Shown here piece after piece: positions 54,283-63,007 of a DNA stretch of 64,000 bases. This DNA is from Flavobacterium taihuense (lineage in GTDB: Bacteria; Bacteroidota; Bacteroidia; Flavobacteriales; Flavobacteriaceae). Made by a program: the position numbers and the translations under genes. The stretch's first letter is position 1. Each line of letters begins with the position of its first letter. Under the pieces are notes generated by a model. That model was not told where the DNA came from. It did no database searches and saw nothing but the letters and a program-made list of their open reading frames with translations. The stretch is taken from positions 1 to 64,000 of the forward strand of contig NZ_JAHWYN010000011.1 in assembly GCF_019351435.1 (NCBI RefSeq), read 5' to 3'.

Positions 54283-55101
54283 TTAGAATTGATTTATGGT
54301 TTTTCTAATAGCAACCAATTTGTTCATTAAAGGCTCAAAGTAATCCAAGTGTAACATATTAGCTCCGTCACTTTTGGCATTTGCTGGGTCAAAATGAGTT
54401 TCTATAAAAATACCGTCTACACCTACAGCAATTCCTGCTTTGGCAACAGTTTCAATCATGTCAGGTCTTCCACCAGTTACACCCGCAGTTTGGTTGGGTT
54501 GTTGTAAGGAATGGGTAACATCCAGAACAGTAGTAGCGTATTGTTGCATGGTAGGAATACCTCGGTAATCCACAATCATATCTTGGTAACCAAACATGGT
54601 GCCACGATCGGTCACCATCACGTTCTGATTATTACAGTCCAATACTTTTTGAACCGCATGTTTCATACTTTCCGGACTCATGAATTGTCCTTTTTTCAAG
54701 TTGACTATTTTTCCCGTATTGGCAGCAGCAACAACTAAATCCGTTTGACGAACTAGGAAAGCCGGAATTTGCAATACATCCACGTATTCAGCGGCCATTG
54801 CAGCATCTTCATTCGTATGAATATCCGTAACAGTTGGTACACCAAAAGTTTTAGAAACTTTTTCCAATATTTTTAGCGCTTTTTCATCTCCAATTCCAGA
54901 GAAACTGTCTATTCTAGAACGATTTGCCTTTTTAAAAGACCCCTTGAATACAAAAGGAATTTGTAATTTATCAGAGATGCCAACTAGCTTTTCAGCAATT
55001 CGCATTGCCATTTCTTCTCCTTCAATGGCACATGGACCAGCTAGTAAAAAGAAGTTACCGCTCTCAGTATGTTTGATTTGTGGAATATTATGTATGTTCA
55101 T
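54283..55101 (-). CDS. kdsA: 3-deoxy-8-phosphooctulonate synthase (KDO8P synthase)
   Basis: A 272-residue enzyme that condenses PEP with arabinose 5-phosphate to make KDO 8-phosphate for lipopolysaccharide core synthesis. Motifs are LLAGPCAIEGEEMAMRIAE, FVFKGSFKKANRSR, VLQIPAFLVRQTDL, VMVTDRGTMFGYQDMIVDYRG and IFIETHFDPANAKSDG, all standard KdsA. Upstream lies a TAccTTTG -7 element, so it has its own promoter. Confidence 0.95.
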   Translation of the reverse strand: MNIHNIPQIKHTESGNFFLLAGPCAIEGEEMAMRIAEKLVGISDKLQIPFVFKGSFKKANRSRIDSFSGIGDEKALKILEKVSKTFGVPTVTDIHTNEDAAMAAEYVDVLQIPAFLVRQTDLVVAAANTGKIVNLKKGQFMSPESMKHAVQKVLDCNNQNVMVTDRGTMFGYQDMIVDYRGIPTMQQYATTVLDVTHSLQQPNQTAGVTGGRPDMIETVAKAGIAVGVDGIFIETHFDPANAKSDGANMLHLDYFEPLMNKLVAIRKTINQF

Positions 55102-55123
55102 ATTGTGTTTTTTTTTTGAAAGT

Positions 55124-55131
55124 GCAAAGGT
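55124..55131 (-). promoter_or_regulatory. kdsA: -7 element of the kdsA promoter
   Basis: The minus strand reads TACCTTTG, a perfect -7 element, 23 bases before the kdsA ATG. No clear TTG box is visible upstream. Confidence 0.4.
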
Positions 55132-55194
55132 AGTTTGAATTTGCGATTTCCGAATTAGATTTAGTAATTATTTTTAGAAGGAGAATAGCTGTAA

Positions 55195-55270
55195 TTTGGA
55201 GCTATTTCCTGCTATTCGTTGCAATCCACGCCCAAAAGCGTGGGATTTTCACTGCTATCAGGGCTAGGGC
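55195..55270. repeat. Dispersed-repeat-like intergenic segment
   Basis: The sequence around CTGCTATTCGTTGCAATCC, a small stem CCACGC (55226-55231) with GCGTGG (55238-55243) and ACTGCTATCAGGGCTAGGGC is GC-richer than its surroundings and reads like the intergenic repeats seen across flavobacterial genomes, from memory. A copy count was not possible here. Confidence 0.35.
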
Positions 55271-55284
55271 AGTAGCGGTTTTAA

Positions 55285-55737
55285 TTATATTTTTTTCAAA
55301 CTAAGACCTACCGGAACCATCAATTGACCTCTTTCATAGATGTTCAAATACAAGATGATTGGCTTTTTTAAACCTTCCCAATTCAATTCGTAGACATCAA
55401 GAAATCCAGCTCCCATATCGCTAGTTTTGGTTGGGAACGGGCAACAGTTTTCTAATTTAGTATACGTGATTTTTTCTCCTTTTGGCCCTGCCAAAGCGTC
55501 CAGAAAATATTTTTGGTTGATAGTGTCATTTTTGGTGCCTCTATAGTAAATATTGATTGGGTAATCTTTATCGTAACCGTATTTTTTGTCTTTGCTGTAT
55601 TGTGTAATTATAAACGCATTATTTTTACCCACAACTGGTACAGGAGCATTGTTGTCTATGTTTTTCAGAGAGGATTTAATACTTCCGCATGAAGTTATTA
55701 ATAGTATGAGTGTTATAAAAAAGGCTATTTTTTTCAT
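55285..55737 (-). CDS. Small lipoprotein
   Basis: A 150-residue lipoprotein with a clear signal (MKKIAFFITLILLITSC, Cys17). The mature part has an SLKNIDNNAPVPVVGKNNAFIITQYSKDKKYGYDKDYPINIYY stretch split by beta strands and a segment LENCCPFPT. Proteins of this kind often sit near kdsA in flavobacteria and have been annotated by name transfer as a KDO-pathway aldolase, but this sequence shows no enzyme motif. A function is not assigned. Confidence 0.7.
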   Translation of the reverse strand: MKKIAFFITLILLITSCGSIKSSLKNIDNNAPVPVVGKNNAFIITQYSKDKKYGYDKDYPINIYYRGTKNDTINQKYFLDALAGPKGEKITYTKLENCCPFPTKTSDMGAGFLDVYELNWEGLKKPIILYLNIYERGQLMVPVGLSLKKI

Positions 55738-55904
55738 TTTGAGCGTTTAAGTTTTTAAAGTGATGCATTTCTTACCACAAATATAAAAAGAACTTTACTC
55801 GATTATCAAAATCTAGCAGGAATCCTTGTGAATTTTTGTCAAATAAGAGGAGATTTGACGAAATAACCAAAATCCTTTTATATTTGTAATCAAAACAAAT
55901 TTAT

Positions 55905-56462
55905 ATGAGTGTGATTTTTCAAACATGGCCTTGGTATGTTTCGGGCTTTTTAATCGGGATGGTGATGCTTTCACTGATTTATTTCGGGAAGAATTTTGGT
56001 ATGTCAACTAATCTTCAGTCTTTATGTTCTATGACTGGATTAGGAAAACGTATTGAGTATTTTGATTTTGACTGGAAAGCGAATCGTTGGAATTTGCTAG
56101 TAGTTTTGGGTGCGATGGCTGGCGGTTTTGTAGCTGTACATTTTATGAGCGATCCTTCTAATGTTGACATTAATCCCAAAACGATAGCTCAACTTGCCCA
56201 AATGGGAATCGATGCTCCCAATGGTAAATTAATGCCACAAGCTTTATTTGGAGAACAAGTTTGGCAATCACCCAAAAGTATTTTGATACTCCTTGTTGGT
56301 GGTGTTTTGATCGGTTTTGGAACACGTTATGCTGGAGGATGTACATCAGGACATGCGATTTCAGGTTTGAGTAATTTGCAGTTACCTTCATTGAAAGCAG
56401 TCATTGGCTTCTTTATTGGTGGACTGATTATGGCACACTTTTTATTACCCTTACTTTTTTAG
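55905..56462 (+). CDS. YeeE/YedE family transporter, subunit 1
   Basis: A 185-residue membrane protein with about four membrane segments. Motifs are MVMLSLIYFGKNFGMSTNLQSLCSM, with a conserved Cys, and GFGTRYAGGCTSGHAISGLSNLQL, the YeeE/YedE signature with its own Cys. These half-transporters import thiosulfate or related sulfur compounds, and the pair below supplies the other half. It starts just upstream of its partner (4 bases between). Confidence 0.85.
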   Translation: MSVIFQTWPWYVSGFLIGMVMLSLIYFGKNFGMSTNLQSLCSMTGLGKRIEYFDFDWKANRWNLLVVLGAMAGGFVAVHFMSDPSNVDINPKTIAQLAQMGIDAPNGKLMPQALFGEQVWQSPKSILILLVGGVLIGFGTRYAGGCTSGHAISGLSNLQLPSLKAVIGFFIGGLIMAHFLLPLLF

Positions 56463-56465
56463 ATC

Positions 56466-56879
56466 ATGAATGTATTAAAATATTTTTTTGTAGGATTTCT
56501 TTTTGGAATCGTTCTTACCAAATCCGAAGCGGTTTCTTGGTACCGTATTTATGAAATGTTCCAATTTCAATCGTTTCATATGTATGGAATAATTGGCGTT
56601 GCTGTTGCGACAGGAGTTATTGGTATTCAGATTATAAAAAGATATAATATCAAGGATATTGATGGTTTGCCAATTGAAATTCAGGAAAAACCAAAAGACA
56701 ATGCTAGATATTGGATTGGAGGAATTTCTTTTGGATTGGGTTGGGCTCTGGTAGGTTCTTGTCCTGGACCAATTTTTATATTGATAGGGGCTGGATTTAT
56801 GCCTGTAATTATTGTGCTTATTGGTGCACTTATTGGGACTGTTATTTATGGTGCTTTAAAAAGTAAGTTGCCACATTAA
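56466..56879 (+). CDS. YeeE/YedE family transporter, subunit 2
   Basis: A 137-residue membrane protein with about four membrane segments, including FFVGFLFGIVLTKSEAVSWYRIYEMF and GGISFGLGWALVGSCPGPIF, the latter carrying the conserved Cys of this half (GSCPGP). It is the C-terminal partner of the preceding gene; in other bacteria the two halves are fused. Role: uptake of thiosulfate or reduced sulfur, by inference from the family. A terminator follows. Confidence 0.85.
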   Translation: MNVLKYFFVGFLFGIVLTKSEAVSWYRIYEMFQFQSFHMYGIIGVAVATGVIGIQIIKRYNIKDIDGLPIEIQEKPKDNARYWIGGISFGLGWALVGSCPGPIFILIGAGFMPVIIVLIGALIGTVIYGALKSKLPH

Positions 56880-56896
56880 TCAATAAAACTCTTAGT

Positions 56897-56937
56897 AAAA
56901 AAGAGCGTTTTCCTAATCAGGAAATGCTCTTTTTTTT
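56897..56937 (+). terminator. Terminator of the YeeE pair
   Basis: AAAAGAGCGTTTTCCT pairs with AGGAAATGCTCTTTT (one bulge) and a T-run follows, 20 bases after the stop. Confidence 0.7.
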
Positions 56938-57011
56938 GAATGAATATCTTGTTTTTTGGTGAGCGTGAGGGATAGGAATAAGCTACCAAAGTAGCATGGA
57001 TAGCCCGACAG

Positions 57012-57066
57012 CATTGAGCAAAGGGGCTGTATAAGCGGTTCTATAAATTAGCCACTTTGCTCAATG
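57012..57066. repeat. 12-bp inverted repeat in an intergenic repeat
   Basis: CATTGAGCAAAG (57012-57023) is perfectly complementary to CTTTGCTCAATG (57055-57066). The segment between 56940 and 57075 is GC-richer than its neighbours and includes GTAGCATGGATAGCCCGAC; it resembles dispersed intergenic repeats of flavobacteria, from memory. Confidence 0.4.
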
Positions 57067-57087
57067 GGGGCACGTCCTAAATGTTTT

Positions 57088-57759
57088 TTATATTTTAGAA
57101 TTCAGCTTTAAAATCCCGGCAACTATTAAATATTGCGCCATACAATAGGTTGCCATAATGTAAAATGAAGCGTGTGCAATTGGCGCATAAAACTTGTTGA
57201 AAGCCAAAATACTATCCGAACTAACGAATACAATCGCACCGATAAGGATGTAATTGTTTGCAGGAATCGCCCATTTTAAGCTTCCTTTGAAAGCAAAGTA
57301 AAGCATGGTGGTAATCACGACCGCATAGACCAAAACTGGAATTTTTAATGGTCCCAGTTTAGGGAATAAAGTGTCTATCATAAAAACGAAATAGGCAAGG
57401 ATGGCTAGAATACCAATCAAAAATACTGCTTTGTTATCGTTGATTCTAGTGTTTTGTTGTTTGCTAAAAAGGACAATATAGACCAAATGGGATATAAGAA
57501 AAGCTACTAGCCCGAAGATGAAATAGAGTTCGCCTTTATCAGAAAAAAGTAAAATAATATCGCCAATCCAGGAAAAAGTCAATGCCGTTAAAAGTATTTT
57601 TTGGGATGGAAAATTTTCAGAGATTACAACTGCACCCAGTAAAATAGGAAGTAGAACAGGTTTCATATAAAAGTCGAATCCTTCAATATTGAGGAATAGA
57701 ATACCGAGATAAATAATAGTGAAACCAATATAGGTTTTGAAAAGTAAAGATGATTGCAT
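57088..57759 (-). CDS. YhhN family protein (lysoplasmalogenase-like)
   Basis: A 223-residue membrane protein with about seven membrane segments. The family motif SWIGDIILLF is near residue 62, and FIFGLVAFLISHLVYIVLF follows. TMEM86/YhhN proteins cleave the vinyl ether bond of lysoplasmalogens in vertebrates, but a bacterial substrate is not established. It lies 9 bases before the sterol desaturase gene in the same direction and is probably co-transcribed. Confidence 0.8.
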   Translation of the reverse strand: MQSSLLFKTYIGFTIIYLGILFLNIEGFDFYMKPVLLPILLGAVVISENFPSQKILLTALTFSWIGDIILLFSDKGELYFIFGLVAFLISHLVYIVLFSKQQNTRINDNKAVFLIGILAILAYFVFMIDTLFPKLGPLKIPVLVYAVVITTMLYFAFKGSLKWAIPANNYILIGAIVFVSSDSILAFNKFYAPIAHASFYIMATYCMAQYLIVAGILKLNSKI

Positions 57760-57768
57760 AGATTTTTT

Positions 57769-59040
57769 TTAAGAAGTTGCCACAATTGATTTTTCTGCGT
57801 CAAAATTGCTGTTTACAAAATAAAACGTGACCAATAGTGATAAAACAAGATACCCAATTATGATGTAGGAGGCAAAAGGGAAAAGTGTATTCATGCCAAA
57901 CCAATCACCAAGGTAGGCAATGATTGCTATTCCTATAAAAAATCGAATTACTTCCCATAGTAACGAAATTTTTCGGGAATCCATTAATTCGGTGTAGCTA
58001 TAAACGGTTAAGAATATAAAAGCACCATAGATGAATACGTTTGGCAAACCAATAATTGCAATCGAATTGTACATGTAGGTAATCAGTAATAAAGTAAACA
58101 TGGCCTGAAATAATGACCAATACATTAATTTATCGGAATGTTGTGTTCCATATTTTTCATAAGTATAGACATCGGTGATTTTGTTTACTGGGTATTTCTC
58201 TTCGAAATGTTCTGGCCTCCAACCTGTGGGTTTGAACCAAATGGTGAGTTTGTCTTTCCATTTTTCGGAACGCCAAGCATCGGTAATCAATAACCACAAG
58301 TGCTGGAAATTAATGCGGAAAGGATTCCAAGTTTGTGCGGGTCTCGTAATGCCAAATACAGGGGGAACTGAATCTAATTCTTCTTGGAACGTTCCAAAAA
58401 GTTTATCCCAAATAATGAATATTTGAGAGTGATTTTTATCCATATAAATAGGGTTGATGGCATGATGTACGCGATGGTGTGATGGAGTAACGAGTATATG
58501 TTCCAGAAAACCCATTTTTTTGATGTGTTTGGTATGGTACCAAAATTGTAAAAATAAATGAATAGGAAGTATGATGGTAATTACCTTTGGAGGAACACCT
58601 AATAAAGCCGCCGGAATCAATAAAAAAGTAAATAGATTAACAAAGCTCGAAACTGTTTGACGCAAAGCGCAAGCCAGATTAAACTCTTCGCTACTGTGAT
58701 GAATGGCGTGCTTGTTCCATAAAAAATTAATTTGATGAGACAAGCGATGACTCCAATAGCCGTAAAAATCAATCACTATAAATCCAATAAGGTAGGCCCA
58801 AACATTAGCTTCTAAATGCATTATGGCAAATTTGCTTTCAAACCATTCATAGGATATTAATGTAATGCTAAGTCCAAGAACATCTTTGACAGAATTGACC
58901 ATTCCTGAACTTATACTCGAAACTGAATCCATAGTTGGAGCTGTATCTTCTCCTTTGTAATGACCGTATATTTTTTCGATTATAATTAAGATTAAAAAGA
59001 TAGGCATCACAAAAACTAATATTTTACCGTATTCTTCCAT
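57769..59040 (-). CDS. Sterol desaturase family / fatty-acid hydroxylase-like protein
   Basis: The ATG at 59040 is chosen because a TATATTTG -7 element lies just upstream of it; a TTG 7 codons further up is discounted. The 423-residue membrane protein carries the two iron-binding histidine clusters HRLSHQINFLWNKHAIHHSS and HHRVHHAINPIY, plus His and Asp residues in WDKLFGTFQEE, typical of the sterol desaturase/FA hydroxylase superfamily. About eight hydrophobic segments are present. The substrate is a lipid; it cannot be specified. It starts the pair with the YhhN gene. Confidence 0.88.
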   Translation of the reverse strand: MEEYGKILVFVMPIFLILIIIEKIYGHYKGEDTAPTMDSVSSISSGMVNSVKDVLGLSITLISYEWFESKFAIMHLEANVWAYLIGFIVIDFYGYWSHRLSHQINFLWNKHAIHHSSEEFNLACALRQTVSSFVNLFTFLLIPAALLGVPPKVITIILPIHLFLQFWYHTKHIKKMGFLEHILVTPSHHRVHHAINPIYMDKNHSQIFIIWDKLFGTFQEELDSVPPVFGITRPAQTWNPFRINFQHLWLLITDAWRSEKWKDKLTIWFKPTGWRPEHFEEKYPVNKITDVYTYEKYGTQHSDKLMYWSLFQAMFTLLLITYMYNSIAIIGLPNVFIYGAFIFLTVYSYTELMDSRKISLLWEVIRFFIGIAIIAYLGDWFGMNTLFPFASYIIIGYLVLSLLVTFYFVNSNFDAEKSIVATS

Positions 59041-59058
59041 TTGAGGGTTATTTTTTTT

Positions 59059-59066
59059 CAAATATA
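59059..59066 (-). promoter_or_regulatory. -7 element of the sterol desaturase-YhhN pair
   Basis: The minus strand reads TATATTTG, 18 bases upstream of the ATG at 59040. Confidence 0.4.
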
Positions 59067-59222
59067 AAATAATTGTTGGTAAATTTATGGTTTTTGTTAT
59101 TTATTTAAAGGTTGCTTTGCGTATTTAACAATGGAGGGTTTTTGAAGTATTGAAAATATTGAAAATAGCTTTGTATTTCAAAAATTGTTTTTTATTCTAG
59201 GAAAAGAGGAAGTACAAAAAAA

Positions 59223-59256
59223 AACCTATTTGAGATTGTACTTACTCAAATAGGTT
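59223..59256 (-). terminator. Terminator of the prmA-clpS operon
   Basis: AACCTATTTGAG (59223-59234) pairs perfectly with CTCAAATAGGTT (59245-59256). The leftward transcript then runs into a U-rich tract (complement of the A-run at 59213-59224), 36 bases past the clpS stop. Confidence 0.8.
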
Positions 59257-59292
59257 CTGCGAAAAACTCATTTTTGGAAATGGTATTGTAAC

Positions 59293-59568
59293 TTAAATTA
59301 TCTCGGCAGTTAAGCCTGCTTCAAGTAATCTAGTGCATTGTACTTTTAATTTATCGTATTCACCTGTTTTTACGGTGCATTTACCTTTGAAATGTACAAT
59401 CAAGGAACATTGTTCAGCTTGAATGGGAGTGTGGCCACAAACGCGAACTAAAGTATCAATGACATGGTCAAAAGTGTTTACGTCATCGTTATATACTATT
59501 ATTTCATTATTTATTGTAGTTACTTCCGATTCTCGGGTTCTTTCTTTTACTTTCTCTATTGTACTCAT
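59293..59568 (-). CDS. clpS: ClpS adaptor protein
   Basis: A 91-residue ClpS. It has the NDDVNTFDHVIDTLVRVCGHTPIQAEQCSLIVHFKGKC core with the residues that bind the N-end rule and the ClpA/ClpC N-domain. It delivers N-degron substrates to the Clp protease. It follows prmA by 44 bases in the same direction, forming a two-gene operon. Confidence 0.93.
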   Translation of the reverse strand: MSTIEKVKERTRESEVTTINNEIIVYNDDVNTFDHVIDTLVRVCGHTPIQAEQCSLIVHFKGKCTVKTGEYDKLKVQCTRLLEAGLTAEII

Positions 59569-59612
59569 GCTTTTAGGTTTTTGTACTTTGTTGATTTATA
59601 AAAAAGTAGATA

Positions 59613-60446
59613 CTAATTTACGTATTTTAATGATACCCAGTTGTTTCTTTGAAACTTTTTAACAAACGTTAATCCTTTTTCGGTGCAAGATGAATCAATA
59701 TAAGGAATGTCTTCTTCATAGAAACCGCTAAATAATATGGTTCCACCAGCGTTTAAACTGTCTACATAACTTTGCATATCGTTTAATAATATGTTTCTGT
59801 TGATATTGGCTATGATCAAATCGTATTTTTTTTCTTTTAATAATGCAGCATCACCTTCGTAAACGGTAATGTGTTTGCAATTATTGCGTTCGGCATTTTC
59901 AATAGAGTTCAAATAACACCAGTTGTCAATATCAATGGCATCTATAGGCTGAGCTCCTTTCATTTCGGCAAGGATAGCTAGAATGGCTGTACCACAACCC
60001 ATGTCTAAAGTTTTCAAGCCTTTAACATCAATTTCCAATAAATGTTGAATCATCATGTGAGTCGTTTCATGATGTCCTGTTCCAAAACTCATTTTTGGTT
60101 CGATTACAATGTCATATTCAGCATTCGTTTTTGGGTGAAATGGCGCGCGAACGTGACAATTTCCTTCTACATCGATGGGTTCAAAATTCTTTTCCCATTC
60201 CTCATTCCAGTTTACTTGTTCGATTTCTTCAAAAGTATAATCAATTTTGAACTCGTCGGATTGTAGTATTTGAATGTCTTCCAATATCAGTTCGTCCCAA
60301 AGGTCTTTTTGAACAAAAGCAGAAATTCCAGTTTCGGTTTCGGTGAAGCTTTCAAAAGCTTTTTCTCCTAATTCTGCAATTAATATTTCTGATCCAAGTT
60401 CTTTTGGTTCAATGGTAAAATGATATCCGATGTAAATATTTGACAT
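59613..60446 (-). CDS. prmA: Ribosomal protein L11 methyltransferase
   Basis: The ATG at 60446 is chosen because a -7 element lies just upstream of it (60462-60469), giving 277 residues. It has the N-terminal substrate domain (YIGYHFTIEPKELGSEILIAEL) and the class I methyltransferase core with LDMGCGTAILAI near residue 150. The ensuing IDAIDIDNWC and YDLIIANINRNILL form the AdoMet pocket. It trimethylates lysines of L11. It is followed by clpS. Confidence 0.93.
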   Translation of the reverse strand: MSNIYIGYHFTIEPKELGSEILIAELGEKAFESFTETETGISAFVQKDLWDELILEDIQILQSDEFKIDYTFEEIEQVNWNEEWEKNFEPIDVEGNCHVRAPFHPKTNAEYDIVIEPKMSFGTGHHETTHMMIQHLLEIDVKGLKTLDMGCGTAILAILAEMKGAQPIDAIDIDNWCYLNSIENAERNNCKHITVYEGDAALLKEKKYDLIIANINRNILLNDMQSYVDSLNAGGTILFSGFYEEDIPYIDSSCTEKGLTFVKKFQRNNWVSLKYVN

Positions 60447-60461
60447 GTTTAATTTTTTTTG

Positions 60462-60469
60462 CAAAGGTA
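60462..60469 (-). promoter_or_regulatory. -7 element of the prmA promoter
   Basis: The minus strand reads TACCTTTG, 15 bases before the ATG at 60446. Confidence 0.4.
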
Positions 60470-60816
60470 ACAATAGGATGCAATCCTTTTTATAAATTTA
60501 AAATTATTTTGATCTAATGTTTTTCAGTTTGGTTTTTCGAATGTTTTATCTTTTTATATAAAATCTTTAAAAGACAATTTTCTATAAAATAGGACCGCTT
60601 TGATTTTTTTTGTTTTACAATTATGATGCCATTTTTTGAATTAATCGATTGACAATGAATAGTTAGTGTTTTTTTTAAATCAGCAAATTGTTGTTTTGTA
60701 ATTTTTATTCTTCTTTTTATGCTATAGTTATACCTTTTTCATGGATATAAAAAATGATTTTTATCATGTTTTTAAAAATATAACTATCTGAATTATAGAT
60801 AATTAATTACTAAAAC
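60470..60816. other. AT-rich gap between divergent genes
   Basis: The 347-base gap has no gene, RNA or repeat that I can recognise. It separates the leftward prmA promoter from the rightward TPR protein promoter. Confidence 0.4.
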
Positions 60817-60849
60817 TTGCTGTTTTTGTTTTATATTATTTTATATTTG
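60817..60849 (+). promoter_or_regulatory. Promoter of the TPR protein
   Basis: TTG (60817-60819) and TATATTTG (60842-60849) are 22 bases apart. The start of transcription near 60856 excludes the upstream ATG at 60852 and supports a start at 60912. Confidence 0.5.
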
Positions 60850-60911
60850 TAATGTTGTTTTACTCCAAATTAAAGCAGCACTATTTTAATATTCAAATTA
60901 ATAAATCTACC

Positions 60912-62579
60912 ATGAAAAAAGTTTTTATTTATTCCGTCGCAACACTGTTTTCTGTTTTTTTGGGGCAAGCGCAGGATATAAAACAAGCAAAAATTGCTAT
61001 CGATGCCGAACAATATGAAAAAGCAAAAAATATTTTGGAAACAATCACAGCCACAAAACCTACAGATGGGTATGCTAAATTTCTTTTAGGCAACGTTTGT
61101 CTATTGAAAGGAGATTATCCGGCAGCCAAAAGTCATTTTGATGTTGGGATTACTTGCTCCTCCAAGGGAAATTTCAGTTATATAGGATTAGGGTATATTG
61201 CATTGGATAAAGGAGATACTGCAGAAGCTGAAAAAGATTTTGCATTAGCAACCCAAAATAGCAGCAAAAAAGATTTAGAGGAAACAGTGTATATTGGTAA
61301 AGCTTATACGTATTCTGAACATCCAGATTATAAAAAAGCTGTTGAACTTTTAAGTAAATCCAGATTAATAGACCCAGCAAACACTACTGTTTTATTGGCT
61401 TTGGGAGATGCTTACAAATTCAATAAAAAACAGAATGATGCTTATGATTGTTATCGTGAAGCGTTTCGATTGGATAATACCTTGTTAAGAGCCAAAATGG
61501 GATTGGGTACTTTGATCAAGAATGCCCATAACTTTCCTATCGCATTGACTGCATTTGACGAAGTAATTGCTTTAAACGCCACTTATGGTCCCGTGTATCG
61601 TGAATTGGCCGAAACCCAATATTTATGGGCTTTAAATGATGCTGGAAATTATGATGACCATATTGCAAAAGGATTAGCTTTTTATGAAAAATACATGTCC
61701 TTGACGGATTACTCTTTGGAATCTCGCATGCGTCATGCCGATTTCCTTATTCTTGCCAAAGATTATAAAGCACTTGAAGCTGAAGCCAACGAAATGAGTA
61801 AAATAGATAAAGTGAATCCAAGGATTTATCGTTATTTAGGATATTCAGCTTATTATAATAATAATTTTGATACAGCTATAAGTTCATTAACTTCCTATGT
61901 TAACAATCCTTCCAATAGAGTTATTGCAAGAGATTATTATTATATAGGTGCTGCAAAATTAAGCAAAGGAGTAAGTCTTGTCCCTATTGATAATGCTCTT
62001 ATTGATAATGGAATTTTGGACCTTAAAAAATCGTTTGATATGAGTCCTGCAATTGCTAGTGAACTTCCTGATTTGGCTAAGAAATTGTATGATAAAAAAT
62101 TATATGTTCCTGCAGCTTCTGTTTATGAAATTGCAATTGCAAACACAGAAACAAAATCATACTTAATGGATAATTTCTTTTTTGCTTCTTCTGTGTATTG
62201 GTCTTGTAATGGTGTTGAAAATTTGAGTCCGCAACAAATCGAACAATTGACAAAAGCGGATCTTGCTTTAGATACTATTATTAAAGCTTCCCCATCTACT
62301 CAAGATGCCTATCTTTTTAAAGCCAGAATTCAGGTTTTACTTAAAAATGATGTTTTAGTTGCTAAAAATTATGAGGATTTCATTGCTACGGCAAACAAAA
62401 AAGCCCCTGCTGATCTAGCTACCAAAGGAATGAAATCAAAACTAGTGGAAGCCTATAATAATTTAGGAATTATTTATGTGGTTAATGATAAAGTTAAAGC
62501 AAAAGATAGTTTTAGCAAAACACTGAGTATCGATCCAGCCAATCAATATGCAATTGATCAATTAAAATCATTGAAATAA
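60912..62579 (+). CDS. Secreted TPR-repeat protein
   Basis: The ATG at 60912 is chosen because it begins the signal peptide (MKKVFIYSVATLFSVFLGQAQ, cleavage near residue 21); the longer frame lies before the transcription start. The 555-residue mature protein is an array of tetratricopeptide repeats (about residues 25-330, for example YAKFLLGNVCLLKGDYPAAKSHF and IYRYLGYSAYYNNNFDTAISSL, and a C-terminal pair AYNNLGIIYVVNDKVKAKDSF). TPR arrays hold protein complexes together in the periplasm or at the outer membrane. The partner is unknown. Confidence 0.85.
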   Translation: MKKVFIYSVATLFSVFLGQAQDIKQAKIAIDAEQYEKAKNILETITATKPTDGYAKFLLGNVCLLKGDYPAAKSHFDVGITCSSKGNFSYIGLGYIALDKGDTAEAEKDFALATQNSSKKDLEETVYIGKAYTYSEHPDYKKAVELLSKSRLIDPANTTVLLALGDAYKFNKKQNDAYDCYREAFRLDNTLLRAKMGLGTLIKNAHNFPIALTAFDEVIALNATYGPVYRELAETQYLWALNDAGNYDDHIAKGLAFYEKYMSLTDYSLESRMRHADFLILAKDYKALEAEANEMSKIDKVNPRIYRYLGYSAYYNNNFDTAISSLTSYVNNPSNRVIARDYYYIGAAKLSKGVSLVPIDNALIDNGILDLKKSFDMSPAIASELPDLAKKLYDKKLYVPAASVYEIAIANTETKSYLMDNFFFASSVYWSCNGVENLSPQQIEQLTKADLALDTIIKASPSTQDAYLFKARIQVLLKNDVLVAKNYEDFIATANKKAPADLATKGMKSKLVEAYNNLGIIYVVNDKVKAKDSFSKTLSIDPANQYAIDQLKSLK

Positions 62580-62604
62580 AGGTTATTTATATATTTGATT
62601 GTTG

Positions 62605-62640
62605 AAAAACCAACGGTGTTCATGTCGTTGGTTTTTTTGT
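62605..62640 (+). terminator. Terminator of the TPR gene
   Basis: AAAAACCAACG (62605-62615) pairs perfectly with CGTTGGTTTTT (62626-62636) and a T-run follows. A second weaker stem AAAAAAGGAAA/TTTCCTTTTTT is at 62662-62688. Confidence 0.85.
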
Positions 62641-62826
62641 GGGTTTTAGTTAGCTCCAATAAAAAAAGGAAACCTAATTTCCTTTTTTATTTTTTTTGAT
62701 TTTGGGCAAATCGGGCTTAATTAATTTCGATGTGCAGTTTCTTGAACCTTTTGGGGTAGAAATATTTCTTTTTTGAAATATTGATGAACAAAAGAACAAT
62801 CACAATAATTTTGGGTTTTGAAGCAT

Positions 62827-62881
62827 GATCGAGTAATAATCATTCTATCAATAATACTTTAGCATTGTGTATTACTCGATC
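62827..62881. other. Perfect 12-bp stem-loop of unknown role
   Basis: GATCGAGTAATA (62827-62838) is perfectly complementary to TATTACTCGATC (62870-62881) around a 31-base loop. The surrounding gap (62641-63007) has no gene. It has no T-run, so it does not look like a terminator; a small RNA, regulatory site or repeat relic are all possible. Confidence 0.45.
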
Positions 62882-63007
62882 TTGAACTTCGAACCTTTTT
62901 TTTATCTAGTGTAATTCAATAATAATGCCAAACTATTCTTGATTGGTAAAAAAAAGCGACACAAATGATTTTGCACCTTATTTTGAGTTAAATTTTTGAA
63001 AACAGCT

